NCBI GenBank assembly: GCA_937901285.1
Contig: CALCHI010000461.1
Span: 1-14,038 of the forward strand
Reading direction: 5' to 3'
Origin: UBA8437 sp003445035
Lineage (GTDB): Bacteria > Planctomycetota > Planctomycetia > Planctomycetales > Planctomycetaceae
DNA length: 14,038 nt
In this document: positions 1 through 8,090 of the stretch, piece after piece
Layout: every line of letters starts with the position of its first letter
How positions within the stretch are numbered: position 1 is the first letter of the stretch
Position numbers and translations under genes: made by a program
The notes under the pieces: generated by a model
Database searches by the model: none
What the model saw: only the letters and a program-made list of their open reading frames with translations
Told to the model about the DNA's origin: nothing

Positions 1-46
1 TTTCGCGTGAACAACAAGACCACGGTTAATACGTCAGAGACACAGC

Positions 47-3000
47 ATGGCACTTTCACACCTCCCGTCACGACTTTTGTCGGCACTTCTTGTCAGCTGC
101 CTCACCACCTGCCCTTTCACGGCCCCGGTTGCCGCTGCTGCCCCCGATGATGCCGCGCGGCTGATCGAACAATCCCAGGTTCGAGGCGGACTGGTCGTCC
201 ACCTGGGCTGTGGAAAAGGGGATCTGACCCGAGCCCTGCGAATCAACACCCGGTACCAGGTCCACGGTCTCGACCGCGACGCCACCCACATTGACACGGC
301 CCGCGGCCTGATGCTCGCCGAAGGGGTCTACGGCCAGGTCACCGCCAGCCGACTCGCCGGCACCGAACTCCCCCTGATCGATGGACTGGTCAATCTGCTG
401 GTCGTTGATGCGGCCCAGGGAATCACTCGAGACGAGATGCTCCGGGTGCTGGCTCCGCACGGGGTACTGATGACCCGCAGTGCAAACAGTTGGACACGAC
501 ATCAGAAGCCACGTCCGAAAGACATCGACGACTGGACGCATTACCTCCACGATTCCAGTGGCAACGCTGTGGCGCACGACAGGCAGGTCGGACCACCCCG
601 GCACATGCAGTGGGTTGGCAGTCCTCGCTGGTCACGACACCACGACCGGATGGCCAGCCTCAGTGCCATGGTCTCGGGGGGAGGTCGCCTGTTCTACATC
701 ATGGACGAAGGTTCGCGTGTCTCGATCCAGCTCCCCCCGGACTGGAAACTGGTAGCCCGCGACGCTTTCAACGGCACGATTCTCTGGAAACAGCCCCTGT
801 CCAACTGGCACAGCCACCTCTGGCCACTCAAAAGCGGCCCGACCCAACTGGCTCGGCGACTGGTCACAGACGGCCAACGCATCTATGTCACACTCGGCCT
901 CAAAGCCCCCTTGTCCGTCCTGGATGCCGCCACGGGAGAACATCATCTCGACCTCGCGGGAAGTGTCGGAACCGAGGAAATCGTCGTCAACTCCGGAACC
1001 GTCTTCGGCATGGTCAACGACGGCGACTCGGCGCTGGTCAAGTACAACGTCGAATTGAACCTCGGCGACCAAAGGCGCGTCGCCAAGGATTTCCAGTGGA
1101 ATCGACAGCCCCGACGAGTTGTGGCGTGGGATTCGACCACTGGCAAGCGGCTGTGGCAGATCACCACCCGGATCGCTCCGCTGACGCTGGTGGTCGGCCC
1201 AAAACGCGTCTATTTCCACGACGGCGAAAACATCGTCGCCAGGGATCGCAACACGGGGGCGTCGGCCTGGTCTTCCCCAGGTCCGGTCAAGGTCAAAATC
1301 AATTTCAACTTCGGCCCGAAGCTTGTCCTTTACGAGGACGTGCTGCTCTTTGCCGGCGGCGATCGCACCATGCGTTCGCTGGATGCCGCCACAGGCAAAG
1401 TGCTCTGGACCGCCCCGCATGATCAGTCCGGGTACCAGTCTCCCGAGGACCTCCTGGTGATGCAGGACCTGGTCTGGTCAGCACCCACCACCCGCACCAA
1501 GGACACCGGCATCTTCACAGGCCGGAATCCTCGCACTGGAAAGATCATCAAGGCCTTCTCCCCCAACGTCCAGACCTACTGGTTTCATCACCGATGCTAT
1601 ATCGCCAAGGCGACCGATCGCTTCCTGTTGCCGTCGCGGACGGGAATCGAGTTCGTCGACCCCCAGAAGGAAGCCTGGGACATTCACCACTGGGTCAGGG
1701 GAGGGTGCCTTTACGGCATTATGCCTTGTAACGGCCTCCTCTACGCACCGCCCCACAACTGCGCCTGCTACCCGGAAGCAAAGCTCTACGGCCTGAACGT
1801 GCTGGCCCCGGCTTCAGCCACGCGCCGTGTACCCAAACCACTTTCCGATGAACAACGTCTGCGGCGCGGCCCCGCTTTTGACGAATTGCAAAAAGTGAAG
1901 TCGCTCCCCGCACACGCGGCTGATTGGCCCACCTATCGCCACGATCGGGGCCGCAGCGGCACTTCACCCGCCCCCGTATCCGCTCAACTCACCACCACCT
2001 GGCAGGCCAAGCTCACCGGCCGCCTGACCAGTGTCGTGGTCGCCGACGGTCGATTGTTCGTGGCCGAAACCGACCGGCACACGTTGCACGCCCTGGACGC
2101 CAACACCGGCAAACGACTCTGGTCCCGCACCGTTGGCGGCCGAATCGACTCCCCACCGACCATCTCCGGGCACCGTGTCCTCTTTGGCTCCGCTGACGGC
2201 CAGATACACTGCCTGCGAGCCAAAGACGGCGCATTGGGCTGGAGTTTCCAGGCCGCACCCGCCGATCGCCGCATGATGGCATTCGAACAACTCGAATCAG
2301 CCTGGCCGGTGCACGGCAGTGTTCTGCTTCGAGATGGGGTCGTCTACGCCGTTTCGGGACGGTCGACCTTCGTCGACGGCGGCCTGAGGATGCTGCGGCT
2401 TGATGCCCGCACCGGGTACAAGTTGTCCGAGACACTGATGGACGACCGAGACCCTCGCACAGGCAAGAATCTGCAGACAACGCTTCAGACTCTCCAGATG
2501 CCCGTCGGACTGCCTGACATCCTTTCGTGTTCCGACAACGCGGTCTTCATGCGAAGCCAGGAGTTCTCCTTTGACGGCGAACGATTGGCCATGGGCCCCC
2601 ATTCGGGAAACCCCTCTGTCCAGGGCTCTGTCCAGAAAGGGAAGTCCGCACACCTGTTTGCACCGATGGGTTTCCTCGATGGCACATATTTTCACCGCGC
2701 GTACTGGGTTTTCGGTCGAAGTTTTGCCGGAGGACACGCCGGCTACGCCCAGGCCGGCAAGTTCACCCCGTCGGGCCGCCTGCTGGTCACAGACGGCGAG
2801 ACGATTTACGGCTTCGGTCGTAAACCGCAGTACTACCGCTGGACGACAACGATCGAGCACCAGTTGTTCGCTGCCCCATCGCAACCGCCCGAACAGGCCC
2901 GATCGGCCGTGGATGAAAAGACGGCCCGAAAGAACGCCCGCCGTGGCAAAACATCCATGGTCTATGTCCCGAAAACTCCAGCACTCAACCCCAAGGGCAA

Positions 3001-3973
3001 GGAGTTGACGATCGAGGCGTGGGTGCGTTCGAACCGCAAGTCCGGAGTCGTGGTCGCTCGAGGAGGCCCCGCCGCCGGCTTCGCACTGATTGTGGTGTCC
3101 GGAAAACCCCGCTTTCTGGTTCGAAACGGAGGAACATTGAGCCTGGCCATCGGCAAGACTGACATCACACGTCGTTGGGTCCACCTGGCCGGACGACTTG
3201 CTGCTGATGGAACCATGAGTCTTTTCCTGGACGGCAAGCCGGAAGCCACTGCCCAGACCGCCGGGCTACTGACAGCCGACCCGGTACAGTCAATGGAAAT
3301 CGGCGGAGATGACCAGGGCGCGGTTGGCGCCTACCAGTCCCCTTACTCGTTGACCGGGCAGGTCGACGATGTCCGGCTCTATTTCGGGACTGTCAGCTCC
3401 AAGGAAATCGCCGCCCACCATGCGGACCCGGCGAACACCGAGGCCGCCGGCGCAAACCTTGTCCTCGACTACGACTTCAATGACGGGAAAGCCCGCGACA
3501 AAACCCGGGGTGGACACGACGGCCGTCTCTCGGGAGTCACGACCGTCAAGGCTCGTCGCGGCTTGGCCCTTCGGTTCGCCGGCCGCCCGGGGCAGCCGCG
3601 GGCCAATTCCTTCGTCAAACCTCGCTGGACATCCGACATCCCATTGATCGCCAGGGCAATGACCAAGGCCGGCACCACGCTGTTTGTTGCCGGTCCTCCT
3701 GACCTGGTGGACGAAGAGCAATCGTTCCGGCTTTTGGTCGGAGGTGCCAAAAAGGTCCAGAAGACACTGGCCCGCCAGGACGCCGCCCTGAAGGGCGCCG
3801 AGGGAGGGATCCTGCTGGCCGTGTCGACAACCGACGGCAAGACCATCGGACGGATCCACCTGGACGCCCTGCCGACCTGGGACGGCATGGCCGCGGCTCG
3901 CGGACGACTCTATCTCTCAACGACCGACGGCCGGGTACTCTGCCTGGGCCCAGCTTCCAAAAACACACCCTAG
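47..3973 (+). CDS. Exported fusion: methyltransferase-like domain, PQQ-like beta-propellers, LamG-like domain
   Basis: The 1308-aa protein begins with a signal peptide (hydrophobic about residues 10-31). Cleavage near the AVAA/A run is likely, but L15-V16-S17-C18 also fits a lipobox, so it may be a lipoprotein. Residues 48-145 look like a class I SAM methyltransferase: glycine loop HLGCGKG (52-58), then an acidic residue after strand 2 (GLDRD, 74-78). A conserved-looking linker DDWTHYLHDSSGNA (161-174) leads into PQQ-like propeller repeats, for example DAFNGTILW (239-247), DSTTGKRLW (362-370), DAATGKVLW (446-454) and DANTGKRLW (684-692). A Cys-rich stretch (CLYGIMPC to NCACYPEAKL, 554-580) sits between the two propeller sets; the second set starts near DWPTYRHD (626-633). 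Residues about 980-1180 resemble a LamG/concanavalin A-like fold (LTIEAWVRS, WVHLAGRL, GQVDDVRLY). Substrate and activity are unknown. Such multidomain proteins are typical of Planctomycetota. PQQ binding itself is not shown. The start is the first ATG after a weak purine-rich stretch. Confidence 0.88.
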   Translation: MALSHLPSRLLSALLVSCLTTCPFTAPVAAAAPDDAARLIEQSQVRGGLVVHLGCGKGDLTRALRINTRYQVHGLDRDATHIDTARGLMLAEGVYGQVTASRLAGTELPLIDGLVNLLVVDAAQGITRDEMLRVLAPHGVLMTRSANSWTRHQKPRPKDIDDWTHYLHDSSGNAVAHDRQVGPPRHMQWVGSPRWSRHHDRMASLSAMVSGGGRLFYIMDEGSRVSIQLPPDWKLVARDAFNGTILWKQPLSNWHSHLWPLKSGPTQLARRLVTDGQRIYVTLGLKAPLSVLDAATGEHHLDLAGSVGTEEIVVNSGTVFGMVNDGDSALVKYNVELNLGDQRRVAKDFQWNRQPRRVVAWDSTTGKRLWQITTRIAPLTLVVGPKRVYFHDGENIVARDRNTGASAWSSPGPVKVKINFNFGPKLVLYEDVLLFAGGDRTMRSLDAATGKVLWTAPHDQSGYQSPEDLLVMQDLVWSAPTTRTKDTGIFTGRNPRTGKIIKAFSPNVQTYWFHHRCYIAKATDRFLLPSRTGIEFVDPQKEAWDIHHWVRGGCLYGIMPCNGLLYAPPHNCACYPEAKLYGLNVLAPASATRRVPKPLSDEQRLRRGPAFDELQKVKSLPAHAADWPTYRHDRGRSGTSPAPVSAQLTTTWQAKLTGRLTSVVVADGRLFVAETDRHTLHALDANTGKRLWSRTVGGRIDSPPTISGHRVLFGSADGQIHCLRAKDGALGWSFQAAPADRRMMAFEQLESAWPVHGSVLLRDGVVYAVSGRSTFVDGGLRMLRLDARTGYKLSETLMDDRDPRTGKNLQTTLQTLQMPVGLPDILSCSDNAVFMRSQEFSFDGERLAMGPHSGNPSVQGSVQKGKSAHLFAPMGFLDGTYFHRAYWVFGRSFAGGHAGYAQAGKFTPSGRLLVTDGETIYGFGRKPQYYRWTTTIEHQLFAAPSQPPEQARSAVDEKTARKNARRGKTSMVYVPKTPALNPKGKELTIEAWVRSNRKSGVVVARGGPAAGFALIVVSGKPRFLVRNGGTLSLAIGKTDITRRWVHLAGRLAADGTMSLFLDGKPEATAQTAGLLTADPVQSMEIGGDDQGAVGAYQSPYSLTGQVDDVRLYFGTVSSKEIAAHHADPANTEAAGANLVLDYDFNDGKARDKTRGGHDGRLSGVTTVKARRGLALRFAGRPGQPRANSFVKPRWTSDIPLIARAMTKAGTTLFVAGPPDLVDEEQSFRLLVGGAKKVQKTLARQDAALKGAEGGILLAVSTTDGKTIGRIHLDALPTWDGMAAARGRLYLSTTDGRVLCLGPASKNTP

Positions 3974-3992
3974 GCACCCGGTTTCGAGCGGC

Positions 3993-6365
3993 TCACTTGG
4001 ACTTGCCACCTTTGACGGGAGGCAGGCTCTTGATCCACTCGCGGAACAATGCGACGGCCCGGGTGTCGGGAAACGAGGTCGCCAACTGGGGCATCTGCCC
4101 CCGCCCTCGCATCGCCAGGCGTTTGAGCAACACCGATCGTTCCGGATGCCCCGGAACGACCAGCCTCGCATCAGAGAGCTTGAACGTGTCGTGCACCGGC
4201 ACCGCACCAACCAGTTTTGCCTTGGCGATGGGTGTCGAGAAATTCAGTTCCATCTGTGCGTTTCCCCCGCCAGCGGCAACGTGACACTGCGCGCAATTGG
4301 CGTGCAGATAGGACCGCACCCGCATCTCCAACCCTCCCTTTCCATAAGGATCGATCAGGGCAGGCTTGGAGACAACTTTCCCGGCGAACATCTGGCCGGG
4401 TGGCATCTTTGGCTTGTACTTGGCCAACTCCTGCTTGACCTTCTCGGCTGCCAGCCCGCCGGCTTCAAGCCGCTTTTTGAAACGGGCGCGGAGTTCGTCG
4501 GCGGAGTTCAGTTGCGCCAAGCCCAGTTCGGACAACACGCTGAGTTGGTTGACCGCCACTCCGCCATGAACGTGGTCGCGGTTGATCTGTACGGTGGTCA
4601 GACCGAGCACGTATTCCGCGGCACGACTGTGGCAGACCATACATTCCGCCCGCGATGGATAGTGCCAGACCTGCCGGCCGGATGATCCATCGGCGTTCGC
4701 AACCCGGAATTCCCGATCCCGGCCCCGGGCATCGACGAGCATCGCTTCTGTCTGCTCGTCATTCCATTCGTACGAATACCCCACCCATTCCCCTTGTTCC
4801 CGGTACATCAACCTGGTCTCGACCCACCGGTCTACCGGGTCGTCCTTCCCCGCCACCTTCAGGCCAAACGACTTGACCAACACAGTTCCGTCGGGGAATG
4901 ACCAGCCCCTGGTCGCGTTCCCTGTGCCGATCTTCGCGACGGTCTTTTTCCCCTTTCCATCAGTGGAGACAGCCATGGCCACAAACCGCTCTTTCCGAGC
5001 ACCATCGGACCACAGCGGAGAATTGACACTGTAGGGGATCAGCGAGGGATGGGTCTTGTGCCCCGGCACCGACTCAAAGAGCCCCGTCTGACTCAATCGA
5101 CGAGGAAATTTCGGCGCGGACTCCGCCACGGGAACAGAACGCTTCAGGGCATAGAACGTGGCCGGACTGCGATAGTCGACGACCAGCATGTTTCCAGCCG
5201 CATCGTGCCCGAAACCGACGATCTGCAGCGCCGTATCGGCAATCTCCCTGTGCCACGCCACCTTGTCGCCGTCCATCTTGCCCGCCCAGATTTTTCCGGT
5301 CGAGTGGTCGCCGTAGATGTAGGCGCCGTGAAGCTCGGGAAACGCTTTGGCGGTGTACACGACGCCGCCGGTCATCGACCGGGCTTCCGAATGCGAGTGC
5401 TCGAACGTCGGCTTCACATGGGGGGCCGGCCCCAGCTTTCGCTGAAGATAGAAGGCGTGAGAGCCCTCGTAGACACTCCATCCATAATTGTCGCCCTTCT
5501 TGACCCGGTAGATCTGTTCCCAGAGATCCTGTCCGTTGTTTCCGACCCAGATGTCACCGGTCAGGGGATCCACGGAAAGCCGCCACGGGTTTCGCAACCC
5601 GAAGGCCCACGTTTCGGGGCGAACCCCCTTTGTCCCGATGAACGGATTGTCCCGTGGAACAGAATAGGTCTTGCCTTTGTCGGGATGGTCGACGTCGATC
5701 CTCAGGACCTTGGACAGCAGCAGGTCCATCCGCTGCCCGGTGACGTTCGTGTCCGAATCGGAAGTTCCATCGCCGGAGGTGATGTAGAGCATTCCGTCAT
5801 GCCCGAAACCCAACGCGGCTCCGTTGTGCCCGTTCGAATCCCAGGTGATGATCATTCGCTTCGACCCCTCAACCAGGGCAAAGCCCTTCGCCGGATCGAG
5901 GGTCAACTCGGTGACAGTGCACTCCTTGCCGCTGGGGGTCTTCGATGTACGATCACCACCAAGATAAATTCGTCCGTTTTCAAGGAACTTCGGGTGAGTA
6001 CAGAAGCTGTACTGGATCCCCTCGTTCGTGTAGAGAACGTCAATTTTTCCGGTCGCGGGATCGTCTCCCGTGCGGCAAAGACGCTTCCCCCCCTGGTCAA
6101 TGAACAGCAGCCGAGTCGAGCCCGGCTGCAACATCACGATCATCGGATTCTTCAGGCTCAGTTTCGGGTACACCGGCTCGACGGTGAAGGGCAGGGGAGG
6201 GTCCGGCCGTCCGACCACTCGGCTTTCCAGCGTGGCCAGGTTGGCCTTCAGCACTGTCAGCGCCTTGGGCACCTTGACAGTCCCATTCGGTTCGGCGGAT
6301 TCAGCCCCAGCACAGCACAACAGGACGACCGCGACGACGGTGGGCAACAGCACGGGGTGTTTCAT
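3993..6365 (-). CDS. Glucose/sorbosone dehydrogenase-like protein fused to diheme cytochrome c domain
   Basis: The 790-aa protein has a Sec signal peptide (hydrophobic residues 5-20, probable cleavage after AESA at 24). Residues about 55-410 form a six-bladed propeller of the soluble PQQ glucose/sorbosone dehydrogenase type. SNGHNGAALGFGHDG (177-191) aligns with the catalytic-His motif (H180), followed by SGDG (197-200), GLRNPWRLSVDP (256-267) and NYGW (293-296). Residues about 418-782 resemble the HNE_0200/SO2930-type diheme c-type cytochrome family (recalled, not searched). It has CMVCH (C575, C578, H579) and CAQCH (C691, C694, H695); M758 in GQMP is a candidate distal ligand. The expected role is periplasmic oxidation of a sugar or related alcohol, with electrons passed through the hemes. 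The frame is open back to 6674, but the ATG at 6365 directly precedes the signal peptide and the upstream extension is Arg-rich without a recognisable domain. It converges on the PQQ-propeller gene with 19 nt between stop codons and diverges from a sulfatase. Confidence 0.9.
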   Translation of the reverse strand: MKHPVLLPTVVAVVLLCCAGAESAEPNGTVKVPKALTVLKANLATLESRVVGRPDPPLPFTVEPVYPKLSLKNPMIVMLQPGSTRLLFIDQGGKRLCRTGDDPATGKIDVLYTNEGIQYSFCTHPKFLENGRIYLGGDRTSKTPSGKECTVTELTLDPAKGFALVEGSKRMIITWDSNGHNGAALGFGHDGMLYITSGDGTSDSDTNVTGQRMDLLLSKVLRIDVDHPDKGKTYSVPRDNPFIGTKGVRPETWAFGLRNPWRLSVDPLTGDIWVGNNGQDLWEQIYRVKKGDNYGWSVYEGSHAFYLQRKLGPAPHVKPTFEHSHSEARSMTGGVVYTAKAFPELHGAYIYGDHSTGKIWAGKMDGDKVAWHREIADTALQIVGFGHDAAGNMLVVDYRSPATFYALKRSVPVAESAPKFPRRLSQTGLFESVPGHKTHPSLIPYSVNSPLWSDGARKERFVAMAVSTDGKGKKTVAKIGTGNATRGWSFPDGTVLVKSFGLKVAGKDDPVDRWVETRLMYREQGEWVGYSYEWNDEQTEAMLVDARGRDREFRVANADGSSGRQVWHYPSRAECMVCHSRAAEYVLGLTTVQINRDHVHGGVAVNQLSVLSELGLAQLNSADELRARFKKRLEAGGLAAEKVKQELAKYKPKMPPGQMFAGKVVSKPALIDPYGKGGLEMRVRSYLHANCAQCHVAAGGGNAQMELNFSTPIAKAKLVGAVPVHDTFKLSDARLVVPGHPERSVLLKRLAMRGRGQMPQLATSFPDTRAVALFREWIKSLPPVKGGKSK

Positions 6366-6519
6366 GGTGACTCTGTTTCTGGTCAAGGTGACTAGGGCCT
6401 GCGGACGGAACAGTCGGCGTGGGCGTGCCGAAGAAACCACATCGTACGATGGCATCCGGTTGCTGCCCACCCGACCCATGCTATTCTGACCGCGAACCAC
6501 TCGCCGCTGCCGGCCCCTG
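6366..6519. promoter_or_regulatory. Divergent intergenic region with candidate sigma-70-like promoter
   Basis: This short region separates the starts of the dehydrogenase-cytochrome gene (-) and the sulfatase gene (+) and must hold their promoters. On the plus strand TTGCTG (6460-6465) and TATTCT (6482-6487) are 16 nt apart, and TG at 6479-6480 would make an extended -10. The match to consensus is only partial (3/6 and 4/6). A perfect 10-bp palindrome, ATCGTACGAT (6441-6450), lies just upstream. I see no convincing minus-strand promoter. Confidence 0.3.
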
Positions 6520-8082
6520 ATGGACCTGGAACACATGACCAAGCGACCGCCACTCCATCTTCGCGTACTCCTGACATTTCTGATGGGTCTGCCCATCGCC
6601 CAGAACGCCGACGCTGCGGCCCCTGGCCGCAATTCCAAGCCGCTCAATGTTGTCCTGATCACTGTTGATGACATGAATTGCGATTCAGTGGGTGTCTACG
6701 GTTGTCCGATTCCGAACATCACACCACATATCGACCGACTGGCATCGCAGGGAATTCGCTTCGAACACAGCCACGTGACTATCGCCATCTGCCAGCCAAC
6801 ACGGGCCGTCTGGATGACCGGCCGGTTCCCACACCGCAGCGGAGCTCTTGGCTTTGACCCCATTGCCCGGAATGTCCCCACGTTGCTCGAAACCCTCAAA
6901 CAGGGCGGCTACTTCACCGGCATATTGGCCAAGGTCTCCCACGTGGTCCCAACCCGCACGAGGCACTGGGATGTGGTTGTCCGCGCCAATCAACTCGGCA
7001 CCGGGAGAGACCCCGACCGTTACCACGCCCACACCGCCAGGTTTCTCAAGCAGGCCGCCGCCAGCGGCAGACCTTTTTTCTTGATGGCCAATTCCCAGGA
7101 CCCCCACCGGCCATTCGCGGGAAGCAGGCAGGAACGCAATCGGGTCAGGAAGGCTCGTAACAAGCGCAACAAGAAGACACGAAAAAACGAGAACACCTCT
7201 GCCAGTCAACCACGGCGCGCCGCCAGGAAGCCGCGAGCCAATCCGGACCCTCTGACCCTCGCGGCGATCCCTCGGCGATTCCAACCCGAACAGGTTCCCG
7301 TGCCGGGATTCCTTCCGGACCTGCCCGCAATCCGGCAAGAGTTATCCGAGTACTATGCCTCGGTTCACCGCGCCGACAAGATTGTCGGACGAGTGCTGGC
7401 CGCACTGGACGAAGCCGGGGTACGAGACAACACCCTGGTGATGTTCCTCTCGGATCACGGAATGCCGTTGCCGTTCGCAAAGACCAATTGCTGGAGACAC
7501 TCGACGCGCACCCCCTGGATCATCCGCTGGCCCGGAGTGACACAATCGGGCCAACACGATCGCCAACACATGATCGCGGGAATTGACCTGGCCCCCACCA
7601 TCCTGGAGGCCGTCAACTTGCCCCAGTTGACTGACTGTGATGGACGGTCCTTCACGCCGCTCCTGTCAGGAAAATCACAAGGTGGCCGCGATCACGTGAT
7701 CACGCACATCAACCGTACTGCCGGTCGCCGCGAGTTTCCGATGAGATCGGTTGTGGAAACCCGGTTCGGCTACATCTTCAATGCCTGGCCCGACGGCAAG
7801 ACACTGTTCCGCAACGAATCACAATCGGGCTTGACCATGAAGGCCATGAAGAAGGCGGCTGCCAACAACTCCAAAATCGCCGCACGGGTCAAGCTGTTCC
7901 TCAAGCGAACGCCGGAAGAATTGTACGACTACCAAGTCGATCCTGATGCCCGCCACAACCTCGCCAACGACCCACAACACCGCAAGACTCTCGAACGACT
8001 TCGGGCCCGCCTGCTGGCCCACATGCGTTCCACCGTCGACCCTCAACTCGCAGCCTTCGGCAAAGCCACCGGGCAGCGGTGA
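6520..8082 (+). CDS. Exported type I sulfatase (CQPTR active site)
   Basis: The 520-aa sulfatase hydrolyses a sulfate ester or sulfamate on a polymer or glycan not determined here. An N-terminal signal peptide (hydrophobic about 15-27, cleavage near ADAAA) indicates export. Visible family motifs: metal-binding pair in LITVDDMNCD (D50, D51); formylglycine motif CQPTRAVWMTGR (C91, P93, R95); AKVSH (137-141) at the position of the usual GKxH; DPHRP (194-198); SDHG (311-314) followed by K321. C91 must be converted to formylglycine by an enzyme not encoded here. The PHRSGALGF and VPTLLETL context is reminiscent of heparan N-sulfatase-like subfamilies, a tentative placement. Residues about 202-242 form a strongly basic, low-complexity insertion absent from the core fold. 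The in-frame ATG at 6535 is an alternative start with a weak GGA four bases upstream. It converges with the next sulfatase, 8 nt between stops. Confidence 0.92.
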   Translation: MDLEHMTKRPPLHLRVLLTFLMGLPIAQNADAAAPGRNSKPLNVVLITVDDMNCDSVGVYGCPIPNITPHIDRLASQGIRFEHSHVTIAICQPTRAVWMTGRFPHRSGALGFDPIARNVPTLLETLKQGGYFTGILAKVSHVVPTRTRHWDVVVRANQLGTGRDPDRYHAHTARFLKQAAASGRPFFLMANSQDPHRPFAGSRQERNRVRKARNKRNKKTRKNENTSASQPRRAARKPRANPDPLTLAAIPRRFQPEQVPVPGFLPDLPAIRQELSEYYASVHRADKIVGRVLAALDEAGVRDNTLVMFLSDHGMPLPFAKTNCWRHSTRTPWIIRWPGVTQSGQHDRQHMIAGIDLAPTILEAVNLPQLTDCDGRSFTPLLSGKSQGGRDHVITHINRTAGRREFPMRSVVETRFGYIFNAWPDGKTLFRNESQSGLTMKAMKKAAANNSKIAARVKLFLKRTPEELYDYQVDPDARHNLANDPQHRKTLERLRARLLAHMRSTVDPQLAAFGKATGQR

Positions 8083-8090
8083 CCTCCGTC

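Noticed and set aside
1..46. Promoter for the first gene in the 46 nt before its start
   Set aside because: A TTAATA-like box is present, but too little upstream sequence is visible to pair it with a -35 box.
3935..3975. Possible terminator after the PQQ-propeller gene around the CTGGGCCCAG palindrome
   Set aside because: The palindrome has no loop and lies inside the coding sequence, and no T-tract follows on either strand.
5049..6395. A long open frame (448 codons) on the plus strand opposite the dehydrogenase-cytochrome gene
   Set aside because: It shows no signal peptide, motif or domain, whereas the opposite strand encodes a full, recognisable protein. Long antisense frames are expected in GC-rich coding DNA.
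6366..6674. N-terminal extension of the dehydrogenase-cytochrome gene to an upstream ATG
   Set aside because: The 103 extra residues are Arg-rich without a domain, overlap the opposing sulfatase start, and would bury a good signal peptide.
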